In this document: positions 45,588-58,139 of the stretch, one piece after another
Numbering within the stretch: position 1 is the stretch's first letter
Layout of the letters: each line of letters opens with the position of its first letter
Source of the DNA: Viscum album
Taxonomy: Eukaryota; Streptophyta; Magnoliopsida; Santalales; Viscaceae
Assembly (NCBI GenBank): GCA_963277665.1
Contig: OY728128.1
Span: 1,868,506,988 to 1,868,570,987 of the forward strand
Reading direction: 5' to 3'
DNA length: 64,000 bases
Program-made: the position numbers and the translations under genes
The notes under the pieces: generated by a model
Databases searched by the model: none
The model's input: the letters and a program-made list of their open reading frames with translations, nothing else
What the model was told of the DNA's origin: nothing

Positions 45588-47196
45588 CCACCCACACTCA
45601 CCTCTTCTATTCACTCTTCTCAAGAATTGTTCCTTTCCTAAATTATTCTCAAATATCTCCCCAAGATTCTACCCCATGTCCAAAATCCCTTTTTCTCCCC
45701 AAAATACAAAATCTTATCCCCTTAAGAGGCTCTAAAGGAATATAAATTCAAGAGGTAAATTTCTTTACTCAATTCTTTTACTTTTCTTTTCAAGTTCATT
45801 TGTCTTATTTTATACCATTACCTATCCTCATCCAAATGTTATGACAACTCCAGTACCTTTTATGAATAATAATTTATTTATGATAATGGAATAAGTTATT
45901 ATCCTTTCTCTTTTTACATTCTTTATTACATATAATAAAAACACCATCAGAGATGTGTTAATTTACCGCGTTCATGGAGGATGGGTTTTCTATTTCCATT
46001 ACCATATTCAATTATAGTCATCAAACCATTATTATGGTTTTACCAGACTATAATATATGTATTATATCTCAACTATGGTTTTGGAATATTTTTTTACACA
46101 TTTTTTGGATTTATAAAACAAAATGTGTTAATTGTAGTCAAAAACAACCAATTAACCCAAAAGGTTATCACTAAAGTTTTATATAATTATGCATCTTCCC
46201 ACCAAGTAATCAAATGAAATTTAAGACCAGGTAAACATCTATATTTTCAATAATATAACTCCAATTTTTGACAACCATCTAAATTTTACATGATTATTTG
46301 TTCATGTATATAAGTAAACTGACCATGAAAAAAACGGACCTGAACAATAAAATCAAACCTCATAACCAATCAAAAAGGTTATGAATGAACTCAAAAATAT
46401 TATACTAAATAAATTACCTGTAAAATAAGTTCTTTAATTATTAATTAATGAACCTAATTTGATTATTAATTCCATTAATATCAAGTGGATAACACCATAG
46501 GACTTAAGGTAAGGGATTTTACCAGAACCTCCATTATTCCTTCTGGTTGTTCTTACTCTTTTTTTACCCTAATGAAATCCTATATTATATTTATGTACAT
46601 ATTATTTTTTATGTTTATAAATCCAAACACATGTATCAATATCCATTAATCATTCACTTTCATGGGTATATATTCATTTAAGTGATTCCCTCCTCAGTAC
46701 TTCCCGATAAGTAAACCAGTTTTGAGGGAACTTACTGAATTTTTACACAATTTCAAGTTCACTATACCATCTATTTTAAGCCACAATTGTTTTTATAAAA
46801 TCATTATTTATATTATTAAAACCTTCTTATTTCACTATGGGTTTTATATAAAATATTATTCCTTTTTTTATTTTAAATTCTCTTTAGAATTTTCTTTAAA
46901 ACCGCACTAAAATGTTTTAATGATTAAATTTCATAAATAATCTTTTTACATGTTATCACTTATATTTGACATCACTTACCATGATATATGCCTATCTATG
47001 TTATAAATTTCTTCCTGCATGAATAATTTTATGATATGCTTATGATACCCAATATATTCCATGGGTTCCCTTGTGTTTATATATAATTGATTGTGTATGA
47101 TGCATTATGTGTAAAGAATATTCATGAAAATGGTAAGATGGTTGTTCCCAGATAGTTCTCTAATTCATTGAGAAATGTTGAGTTTCATGAGATGTT

Positions 47197-47319
47197 ATGT
47201 GCAATGATCTTTGTGGTTAGCCTTGACTTATGGTACCATGTGCAAAGGTCTTGGCGATTTTCCTTCACTTGTACTACCATGTGTAATGATCTTGGTGGTT
47301 AACCTTGACTTGTGCTCCT
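47197..47319. repeat. 41-bp triple repeat in the G2 LTR
   Basis: Units such as ATGTGCAATGATCTTTGTGG / TTAGCCTTGACTTRTGCTACC start at 47,197, 47,238 and 47,279. The same array occurs in the other LTR copies near 54,173, 54,768 and 57,578, so it is part of the LTR. Confidence 0.85.
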
Positions 47320-47758
47320 CTAAGTGAAACATGCCTTGACATATGGTAAATTCATGCTTTATGTTTCTTCAACTTTACTATTATTCCATGTTTATATGAT
47401 CCCAAGTTATACATATTATGGTTCCATATGTTCAATTATGTTATATGCCTTTTTACATAATTATTTCATGCTTCCTAACCAATGTGATAAAGCATTATTC
47501 TTATGATTATTCCCTTACTGGACATTTTAGCTCACCCCTTTGTTCATGTTATCCATAGATTATCTTATGCTGATGTATGAGAACAATGGATGTTAGGATC
47601 CCAATATGAATATTAAATAAATAAATTTTTTCTATTTTCTATTTTATCTACTTATACTTCAATGAAACTAGACTTCACGATCTTTGGCATGTATTAAGAT
47701 ATATAATAATGCATAAAATGTTGTAATGTTATGTGAAAAAAGAAATGTTTGAGATAGT

Positions 47759-47769
47759 TGGTATCATAG
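47759..47769 (+). promoter_or_regulatory. Primer-binding site of G2 (tRNA-Met type)
   Basis: TGGTATCATAG directly after the LTR end; one base differs from TGGTATCAGAG. Confidence 0.75.
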
Positions 47770-48440
47770 GATGGTCTAGATATTTTGAAGGATTAGGAAA
47801 AGATAACATTAGTAAGAACCATAAGGATGAGACTAAGTATAAGAAAACATACATAAATTTTGGAACGTATAGAGTAAGTGGTTTATTAAGAAAATACATA
47901 ATTTTATAGATACAAATAGATAGACATGGCTCTGGCATAGATGTATCAAGAGGTAAATCTAGAAAACACCACTTTGTGCTAGACTCGAACAGGAGCCGAT
48001 GCACGACAACTGGCCTTACTACTCTCTTGGTTTGAAACTCCTGGAGGATATTCTTTGGTAAATTCCTATGTTTAGTAAAAACTATTATTAAGTGAATAAA
48101 AATGGGCCCATGAGAATATAAGTTAATAAATAGATCAAGGATAAACTAGATTTAAACCCAGTGAATCACAAGTTAGGATATACCTATCCTTTATAAGCTT
48201 ATCCTTTTATGTTCAAAGTTTATTTTTGTGCATAATACCTAGGTATTCATTCCTTATAATTGTACGTTATTTTTCTTAGTTAATAGAGAGAAATATAAGA
48301 ACACATGCCAATAATAAATGTGATAGATAATGTGAGAATTTCCTTAATGATATGCTAAATTTGATAGGAATGTGTGATCAAACCATCGTGAAAGTACTTC
48401 CTCAGCTGGCTGAAGTTATGAATAATAACTTGAATCATGT
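47770..48440. other. G2 leader
   Basis: Untranslated leader between the primer-binding site and the first gag-like codons. No open frame is supported; the minus-strand 91-codon frame at 47,729-48,004 crosses the LTR boundary and is judged spurious. Confidence 0.5.
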
Positions 48441-49370
48441 GTAACACCCTCCACCCCCATGTAACGAGAAATTTTTTTTTGAATCTTATATGGGGAAAAG
48501 CTCTCCCATGTTTAGGGGATATTCTGATCCCCTCCTTTTGGAATAGTTGATTAATTGCATTGAAAATATATTCCTTGTCCTCCAGTGCCTAGAAGAAGAG
48601 AAAGTCATATTGGTGGTCAATATTTTTGATGGGGAAGCTGATCAGTGGTGGAAACTGATCAAGAATACGATATACCAAGAATAATTTCATTACATGATAT
48701 GGGAGGAATTCCAAAAAATGTTTTTTATTAAATATTTTACCTAAACCCTCCATCTCAAGATGGAAAGAGATTTCATCGGACATAATTAAAAGGAAGATGA
48801 TTCCATCGGGGCATATGAAGAAAACTTCACAAGGCTTGAAATATACACCTATGGCTTTGTCATAAACACCAAAAGCAAGGTGGGTGACTTTTTTGTAGAC
48901 TAAATACAAGTCTACAAAAATCATTGGCAATTCGATATTTTTAAAGTTATTATGAGGTTTTTCATTGTTCCCTCAAGGATAAAGTGGAGATTAGAGACAC
49001 CCAGTGGTCTCATGTACTTGGTGAAAAAAATCATAAGATAGAGTCCAGCATGGTTGGTTCAACAAATAAATCTCATGATGTAAAGAAGATCGAACATCCC
49101 ACATGTCAAAATATTGGGAAGAACCATCCTGGTAACTATCAAAAGGGAACTTAGAATTGCTTCAAATGTGGAAGAATGGGACATCTAGCTAAAAAATTCT
49201 AAAGGGGTATGAAGAATATAGAAAATTTGGATGAAGAAAGGAAGGTTCGGATAAATTCTTAGCTAGTGGTACAGTGTTACAACATCACGGAACATGGCCA
49301 TTATGTGAACAATTTTACTAAGCTCATTTTTTGTTGTACGTAATCAAAAAAACCTCCACATAAATAAGGA
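48440..49370 (+). pseudogene. G2 gag (degenerate)
   Basis: Pieces of the gag domain are readable: FRGYSDPLLLE near 48,515, VLQCLEEEKVILVV and GEADQWWKLIKNT near 48,575-48,665, and WEEFQKMFFIKYFT near 48,700. A zinc knuckle, CFKCGRMGHLAKKF, at about 49,160 has lost its last Cys. A second, more decayed knuckle (CYNITEHGHYVNNF) follows near 49,275. Many stops are present. Confidence 0.82.
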
Positions 49371-50640
49371 AGGGATTATGATATCACTACATCTGAGGTG
49401 GAGCCAGAAAGTAATGTGGTAACATGTTTTCTAGTTATTCAATCAAGAATAGTGAATGTACTATTTGATTCTATTTCTATGAATTCTTTCATATCTTGAA
49501 TGATTAGTATAACTATTCAAACACCACCAAAAAATTTGGAGGTTACGTTATATATGAGAATAGAAAATGGGTAAATCAATTCATCCAATGTATATAACTC
49601 CTCCTTGGTTAACATTTGTGAAATGAACCACCTAAAAAATCTTATCATACTTCTTTTAGTAGAGTTTGATGTTATCTTGGGCGTGGATTGGATATCTTTA
49701 TACAAATCCAACATCAATTTTTGGGAAAGTGACACCACCCTCCACATCCCGAAGCATCCTCCAATTAATTCCAAATATAATGAAGAAGATTAATCTCCAC
49801 TATAATCATTGTCTCAAGTGTGGATATTATTACCTTATGAGAAATCATGTCCTGCTCAAATGATTGAGATGAAGTAGATGATACTTCTTAAATATATTCC
49901 CATCATGAGGGATTACACTGATGTATTCCATGAGAATTTTTCTAGTATTCCTCTTGACCAAGAGGTTGAGTTTCCATTTGAACTTATTCCTAGATCACTT
50001 CTTATATTAAGAAAACCTTATAGAATGGCCACTGTAGAGCTTTAAGAGTTTAAGAAGTAGTTACAGTAGAATCTGGAGAAGGGTTTTACACATCTGTGTG
50101 CTTCATAATGGGGTGTTCGAGTCCTCTTAATAAAGAAGAAAGATAGATCAATATGCCTATGTATTGACTATCACGAGTTCAGTAAAAGATTGATAAAGAA
50201 CAATTATCCCCTACCATAGATAGATGACTTGTTCTATCAGCTTTATGGGGCCAGTTATTTCTCTATGGTGGTCCTTCAGTCGGGATATCACCAATTAATG
50301 GTGAGGAAGGAAGATATCCTCAATATTGATTTTCAAACGAGGTATGGATACTATGACTCCATACTGATTCCCTTTAGACTCACTAATTCCCAATAAATTT
50401 TCATGGATTTAATTACTAGAGTCTTTAGAGATTACCTCAAGAAAATTATTAGTATTTATTGATGATATTTTGATATACTCAAAGAGTAAGGAGGAAAATG
50501 ATGAGTATTTGAATATTGTGATAAATACTTTGCGAAGGGAGAAGATGTATGTAAAGTACAGTAAATTTGAGTTTTGGATGGAGGAAGTATCATTCTGGGG
50601 TAAAGTTATAACTAGAAAATAAATATTTGTGTATCCTTCT
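49371..50640 (+). pseudogene. G2 protease and reverse transcriptase (degenerate)
   Basis: A protease-like LFDSISMNSFIS lies near 49,455, with the Gly of DSG lost. LLLVEFDVILGVDWISLY (49,645-49,700) is the conserved post-protease segment. RT follows: SGYHQLMVRKEDI near 50,280, YYDSILIPFRLTN near 50,350, FIDDILIYSKSKEENDEY near 50,455 with the catalytic Asp pair, and KYSKFEFWMEEVSFWG near 50,560. Stops and shifts are frequent. Confidence 0.87.
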
Positions 50641-51600
50641 AAGACAAAAGACAATTGAAGAGTTTCTTAGGACAACATATGTAAAGGAGATCTGTAGATT
50701 ACTTGTATTCGATAAAGATCCAATATTCCCCTAGATGTTTTGGAAAAGTCTTCAACATTTTCTAATAATGGAACATAACTTCAGTATGGCCTATAATTCT
50801 TAATCTGACGGAAAATCTGAGTGAACTATTCATACATTGGAAGATATGTTGAGAGCATGTTATATGAACTAAAAATAAGGGTGTGACCAACATCTTCAAC
50901 TGGTTAAATTCTCCTATAACAAAAATTTCCACTCTAGTATATGAAAGGTGCCATATGAAGCCCTTTATGAGAAAAGGTGTAGTACACCAGCATGTTGGGA
51001 TGAAGTCAGTGAGCGTAAGATACTAGGAGTTTAAATGGTCAAAGAAATAGTGGAGAAGGTGAAAAAAATTCATTAGAAAATCAAGGGAGCCCAAAGTAGA
51101 CCAAAGAGTTATGAAGACAATCGTTGATGAGACCTTTAGTTCAATGTTGGGGACATGGTATTCCTCCACATATCTCTCTGAAATAAGGTCTGGAGATTTG
51201 GGAAGAAATGAAAGATAATTCCTAGGTATATCATCCCCTTTGATATTTTTGATCATTATGGAGATATGGCCTATTGACTATAACTTCCACCTATAATTTC
51301 TAAAGTACACTATGTCTTCTATGTATCTCTATTCAGAAATTACATACTAGATCCTGCACATGTATTGTCTTCAGAGGTGGTACAGTTGGATAAGGATCTT
51401 TCTTACGTGGAGCATCCAGTAATGACATTGGATCATAGAGATAGTTTTATATGCAACAAGACTACTCACCTGGTTAAGGTACTATGGATGAACTATAAGT
51501 ACAAAGAGGCAACATGGGAACTGGAGGAAGAAATTACGGAAAAGTAATTGCACCTGTTTATGGATTAGAATGTAAAATAAAATTTTGAGGGAAAAATTTC
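50641..51600 (+). pseudogene. G2 integrase C-terminal half with chromodomain; RNase H missing
   Basis: From about 50,676 the sequence reads YVKEICRLLVFDKDPIFP, then FWKSLQHFLIMEHNFSMAY, SDGKSE and LEDMLRACYMN, all from the integrase core. It goes on to VPYEALYEKRCSTP and the chromodomain-like VKVLWMNYKYKEATWELEEE (51,470-51,535). The preceding RT ends at about 50,640. RNase H and the integrase zinc-binding domain are therefore absent, a deletion of more than 1 kb compared with complete elements such as G1. Confidence 0.87.
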
Positions 51601-51615
51601 ATAAGGGGGTAAAAA
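51601..51615 (+). promoter_or_regulatory. Probable polypurine tract of G2
   Basis: ATAAGGGGGTAAAAA directly before the 3' LTR, after the end of integrase. The run of purines is short but in the expected place. Confidence 0.65.
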
Positions 51616-54600
51616 TAGAAAAACCCAATGTTTTATCAATGGAATTACCTTCTATTAATTAAGACTTATAGTATAATAACATTATGTAACATATTGAAAT
51701 ATCACGATACTAAATTCTATGCAACTATGAAACATAAAATTTCCACTTCTATGTCTTGAATTTCAAAAATCTGACAACCCCGGCTACGTTTAGGGTGATT
51801 TATGGGGCTATGATGGAACAAACATAATTTTATAATGAATAGTAACCTAACCTTATGAATAGTAACCTACCATTATAAATATTAATAAGTCCCTTATTAA
51901 TAATAAATCTTCTAAAACAATAGTAACTTAACCTTGATTGTATAAATACAATTTAGGCATCTTAAAAGTGATAATATGACCATATTAAAAGTATTGGTAT
52001 TTTTTTAAGTCATAAATAATTAATTACATTTAAATAATTAGTTTTAAAGAAAATTTATTTTCCTAAAATGTTTTCATAAATTAAAAATTTTATGTCTTCT
52101 GGTTTAAAGATAATTTTATAAGACCTTATGTAATTTTTGATAGCACTATAAAATCAATTATAGTTTTAAAAATTGTATTTTCAATTATGTTATGATTTTA
52201 ATTAAAAAGTAAATTAATCATATTTTTTAAAATATTTTTGAAAAATTGATTTTATTTTTGGACTAAACAAATCAAAACGTGGTTAGGGTGATTTTTTGGG
52301 ATTTTTCTGAAATACTGGAATTTTTTAGGAATACTGAAATATGATAATTTACAAAATAATATAAATACATTAATTATTGAGTCATGGCTGATGTTATACT
52401 GATTTATGCACTATTTTTTCAAACTAACATATAATTATTACTATTTTTAGTCCTGGGATCATCACTATTTCTTCTCTTGGGGATAAATAATAAACTAATG
52501 ATTAAAAAATTATGAAAACCCTCCTCCCCTCCACTATAAAAACCACCCACACTCTCCTCTTCTCTTCACTCTTATAAAGACTTGTTCATTGCCTAAATTT
52601 TAATAAATTCTCTCCTCAAGCTCCTCCCCCACATCCAAAATCCCGTTTTCTCCTCAAAATACCAAATCCTCTCTCCTTAAGAGGCTCTCAAGGATTACTA
52701 ATTCAGGATGTAAATTCCTCTTCCATTCTTGTAATTTCTTTTCAAGTTACTTTGTTTTCTTTGCTACCCTTACCTCTCCTCATCCAAATGTTATGAAAAC
52801 TCCAGAAACTTATTTTTACTATAATTTTTTATTATAATGTAATATTTTTTTATCATCTCTCCTTTACCCATCTTTTATACTAGTAGTAAAAACACCATCC
52901 GAGATGTGTTAATTTACCATATTCAAGGACAATGGGTTTTTAATTTCCCTTAATATCTTCAATTATAGTCATTTAACCATTATTATGGTTGAATCTGACT
53001 ATAATATATGTATTATTTCTCATATATGGTTATGGAAAAAAATTTACCCATGGTTTTGATTTATAAAACAAAATGTGTTCGTTATGATCAAAAACCACCA
53101 ACTAAGCCAAAATGTTATCACTTAATCTATCTATAGTGATTCATATTCACTCCATGTAACCAAATGAAATTTACAACTAGGTAACCTTATATATGTTAAA
53201 TAATATAACACCAATTCTATTCAACTATCTTCATTTTACATGATTATATGTTCATGTATATAAGTAAAGAACTCATGAAACAAAGAGACCCAAACAATGA
53301 AATCGAACCTCATAACCAATCAAAAAGGTTACGAATAAACTCAAAAAGGTTATAATAAATCAATTTCATATAAAATAGGTTCCCTAATTATTAATTAATA
53401 AATTAATTTCATTATTAATGTCATTAATATCATGTGGAGAACACCATCGAACTTATGGTAAGGGATTTTACCTGAACATCTATTATTCATTCGGGTTGTT
53501 CTTACTCTATTTTTACACAAATTAAATCCTAAATTATATTTATTTACATCATCTAATTTCTATTTATATGTTCAAAAACATTTATCAGGATCGATTAATA
53601 ATTCTCTTTGAGGGATATACATCTTTTTAAGTGATTCCCTCCTCAATAATTCTCGATAAGCAAGCCTATTTTGAAGGAACTTCCTAAATGTTTACTCAAT
53701 TTCAAGTGCATTCTAACTTCTATTTTATGTCACCAATGTTATTATAAATTAATTATTTATATTATAAAAAAATTATTTTTCCACTTCTCAATTTATATAA
53801 AATATTATTCCTTTTTCATTTTTAACTTCTCTTTCGTGTTTTCCTTAAAACAACACTAAAAAGTTTTAATGCTAAAATTTCTTAAATACTATTTTTACAT
53901 GTTTTCACTTATATTTTATATCAATTACCATGATATATGCCTATTTATTTTATAATTAATTTCTTTAATAGATACTTTTATAATACTCTTATTAAATTGT
54001 GATTTTATGATATGATTATGATACCCATTTCTTTCTATGTATTCCCTTATGTTTATATATGATGGATTATATATGATTCATTATGTGGAAAGAATATTCA
54101 TGAGCCTGGTAATATGGTTGCACCAAAATGGCTCGGCAATGCATTTGGTAATGTTTAGTCTCCTGAGAAGTTATGTGTAACGATCTTGGAAGTTATCCTT
54201 GACTTGTGCTACCATGTGCAACAGTCTTTGTGGTTAGCCTTGACTTATACTCCCATGTGCAGTGGTCTTGGTGGTTAACCTTGAATTGTGATCCTCTAAG
54301 TGAAAAGATACTTGACACATTCTAAATTAATGTTTCATATTGCTGCCACATTACTATTATTCTGTGTTTATATAATCCCATCTAATACATGTTATGGTTC
54401 CATATGTTCAATTACGTTATATGCATTTTTATATCATTATGTCATGCTTCCTAACCAATGTGCTAAATCTTTATTCTTAAATACTATTTTTACATGTTTT
54501 CACTTATATTTTATATCAATTACCTTGATATATACCTATTTATATTATAATTACTTTCCTTAATAGATAATTTTATGATACTCTTATTAAATTTTGGTTT

Positions 54601-55054
54601 ATGATATGATTATGATACCCATTTCTTTCCATGTATTCCCTTATGTTTATATATGATTGATTATGTATGATTCATTATGTGGAAAGAATATTCATGATCA
54701 TAGTAATATGGGTGCACCAAGATGGCTCTACAATGCATTCGGTAATGTTGAGTCTCATGAGAAGTTATGTGTAACGATCTTGGAAGTTAGCCTTGACTTG
54801 TGCTACCATGTGCAACAGTCTCTATGGTTAGTCGTGACTTGTGCTACCACGTTCAGTGGTATTGGTGGTTAACCTTGACTTGTGTTCCTCTAAGTGAGAA
54901 GATACTTGACACATGCTAAATTCATGTTTCATATTGCTGCCACATTACTATTATTTTGTGTTTATATGATCCCATCTAATACATGTTATGGTTCCATATG
55001 TTCAATTAAGTTATATGCATTTTTATATCAATTTGTCATTATTCCTAACCAATG
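51616..55054 (+). mobile_element. G2 second LTR copy, with internal duplication and lost 3' end
   Basis: It starts with TAGAAAAACCCAATGTTTTATC, a decayed form of TGTAACGACCCAATG. It follows the LTR to about 54,475 and then repeats a section (53,881-54,460 again as 54,476-55,054). The copy breaks off within CCTAACCAATG, where it joins the third LTR in a shared CCAATG. The TATA box is at 52,535. Confidence 0.85.
53881..55054. repeat. Tandem duplication of 595 bp within the G2 LTR
   Basis: CTTAAATACTATTTTTACAT starts at 53,881 and again at 54,476. Both copies run through the 41-bp array and the segment ending ATGTTATGGTTCCATATGTT. The join at 54,475 is TTTATTCTT|AAATACT. The copies differ by scattered substitutions, so the event is not very recent. 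Confidence 0.88.
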
Positions 55055-58000
55055 TTTTATCAATGGAATTACCTTATAATAATTAATCCCTATATTATAA
55101 TAACACTATGTAACATAATGAAATATCATGATACTAAATACTATGCAACCATTAAACATAAATTTTCCACTTCTATGTCTTGAATTTCAAAAATATGACA
55201 AACACAGTTACGTTTAGGGTAATTTATTGGGGTCTGATGGAAAAAACATAATTTTTGGGTGAATAGTAACCTACCCTTATAAATAGTAATATGGCCGTTA
55301 TTAATATTAAATCTCTTAAAACAATAGTAACCTAACCCTTGAATGTATAAATAAAATTTAGGCATCTTAAAAGTGATAATATGACCATAGTAAAAGTATT
55401 GGTGTTTTTATAAGTCTTAAATAATTAATTACATTTAATTAATTGGTTTAAAAGAAATTTTTTTTTCCTAAAATGTTTTTATAAATTAAAAAAAAATTTG
55501 CCTTCTATTTTTTAGATAATTTCATAAGACCTTATGTAATTTTTGACAGCACTATAAAATCAATTATAGTTTTAAAATCTGTATTTTCAATTATGTTATA
55601 ATTTCAATTAAAATTAAAATTAATCATATTTTTTAAAATATTTTTGAAAATTTTATTTCATTTTTGGATTAAAAGAATAAAAAATTAGTTAGGATTATTT
55701 TTTGGGATTTTTCTAAAATACTTGAATTTTTTTGAATACTGAAATATGATAATTTACAAAATAAGATAAATGAATTAATTATTGAGTCATGGGTGATGTT
55801 ATAATGATGTAAGCACTATTGTTTCGAACTCACATATTCTTATTACTATTTTCGGTCATGTGATCTTCACTATTTCTTCTCTTAGAAAGAAATAATAAAC
55901 TAATTATTAAGAAATTAAGAAAACCCTCCTCCCCTGCACTATACAACCCACCCACACTCCCCTCTTCTCTTAACTCCTCTAAAGACTTGTGGATTGCCTA
56001 AATTTTAATAAATTCTCTCCCCAAGCTCCTCCCCCACGTCTAAAAGCCCTTTTCTCCTCAAAATACCAAGTCCTTTCTCCTTAAGAGGATCTCAAGGAAG
56101 ATTAATTCAGGATGTAAATTCCTCTTCCATTCTTTTACATTCTTTTCAAGTTCCTTTGTTTACGTTGCTACCCTTACCTCTACTCATCCAAATGTTATGA
56201 AAAATCCAGAAACATTTTTTTACTATAATTTTTTATTATAATGTAATATATTTTTTTCATATCTCATTTATCCTTCTTTTATACTAGTAGTAAAAACAGC
56301 ATCCAAGATGTGTTAATTTACCACATTCAAGGACAATGGGTTTTCAATTTCCCTTAATATATTCATTTCTAGTCATTAAACCATTATTATGGTTGAATCG
56401 GACTATAATATATGTATTATGTCTCATATATGGTTATGGAATCTTTTTGTACCCATGGTTTTGATTTATAAAACAAAATGTTTTTGTTATGATCAAAAAC
56501 CGCCAACTAACCCAAAAGGTTAGCACTTAATCTATCTATAATTATTCATATTCACTCCATGTAACCAAATGAAATTTATAAATAGGTAACCTTATTGATT
56601 TTAAAAAATATAACTCCAATTCTATTAAACCATCTTCATTTTACATGATTATATGTCCATGTATATAAGTTAACCGCTCATGAAACAAACAGACCCAAAC
56701 AATGAAATCGAACTTCATAACCAATCAAAAAGGTTAAAAATAAAATCAAAAAGGTTATAAAAAATAAATTTCGTATAAAATAGGTTCTCTAATTATTAAT
56801 TAATAAATTTATGTTATTATACTAGCCATTAATATCAAGTGGAGAACACCATCAAACTTATGGTAAACGATTTTACCTGAACATCCATTATTCATTCGGG
56901 TTGTTCTTATTCTCTTTTTACACAAATGAAATCCTAAATTCTATTTATTTACATCTTATAATTTCTTTTTATATGTTCAAAAACTTGTATCATGATCCAT
57001 TAATAATTATCATTGAGGTATATACATCCTTTTTATTGATTCTCTCCTCAATACTTCTCGATAAGGAATCCTATATTGAGGGAACTTCCCGAATGTTTAG
57101 TCAATTTCAAGTGCACTCTAACTTCTATTTTAAGCCACCACTATTATTATAAAAGAATTATTTATATTATAAAAAAATTATTTTTTCACTTCTCATTTTA
57201 TATAAAATATTATTCCTTTTTCGGTTTTAACTGCTCTTTAGTATTTTCCTTAAAACCGCACTAAAACGTTTTAATGCTAAAATTTCTTAAATACTCTTTT
57301 TACATGTTTTCACTTTATTTGACACCAATTACCATAATATATGCCTATGTATGTTATAATTACTTTCATTAATAGATACTTTTATGATACTCTCAATAAA
57401 TTGTGCTCTTATGATATGATTATGATACCCATTTGTTTCCATGTATTCCCTTATGTTTATATATCATTGATTATGTATGATTCATTATGTGAAATAATAT
57501 TCAAGAGCATAGTAATATGGTTGCACCAAGATGGCTCTACAATGCATTGGGTAATGTTGAGTCCCATGAGACATTATGTGTAACGATCTTAGAAGTTAGC
57601 CTTGACTTCTGCTACCATGTTCAACCGTCTTTGTGGTTAGCCTTGACATGTGCTACTATGTGCAGCAGTCTTGGTGGTAAACCTTGACTTGTGCTCCTCT
57701 AAGTAAAATGAGCCATGACACATGCTAAATTCTTTTTTTATATTGCTTCCACATTACTATTATTCTGTTTTTATATGATCCCATGTAATACATGTTATGG
57801 TTCTATATGTTCAATTACATTATATGAATTTTTATATCATTATGTCATGCTTCCTAACCAATGTGCTAAATCTTTATTCTTATGATTATTCCCATACTGA
57901 GATTTTTATCTCACCCATTTTTCATGTTATCCCCTGGTTATACTATGGTTATATATGATCACAATGGAAGTTAGGATCTCAATATGAATATTAAGTAAAG

Positions 58001-58134
58001 AAATGTTTTTTGTTTTAAGTTTTATATACCTAGTCTTCATAGAAACTATACATTACGATCCTTGGATTGTATTATGATATATAATTATGCATAAAATCAT
58101 GTAATGATATGTGAAAAAGTAAGGGGTCTCTATA
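55049..58134 (+). mobile_element. G2 third LTR copy (outer 3' LTR)
   Basis: It lacks about the first 10 bases (it begins at CCAATGTTTTATC) and otherwise follows the LTR to 58,134, about 3.1 kb. It ends ...GTCTCTATA, followed by ATGAA (58,135-58,139), which pairs with AAGAA at 18,555. After it the G3 reverse transcriptase resumes. Its TATA box is changed to TATACAAC (55,940). Confidence 0.88.
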
Positions 58135-58139
58135 ATGAA

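Larger units (their letters stand above)
45140..47756 (+). mobile_element. Second part of the G2 5' LTR
   Basis: It continues the sequence broken at 19,028 and matches 52,110 onward and 55,510-58,134. It holds a TATA box (45,580), an A/T-rich body and a 41-bp triple repeat at 47,197-47,319. The LTR total is about 3.1 kb when the G1 insertion is left out. It ends with GAGATA before the primer-binding site at 47,759. Confidence 0.88.
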
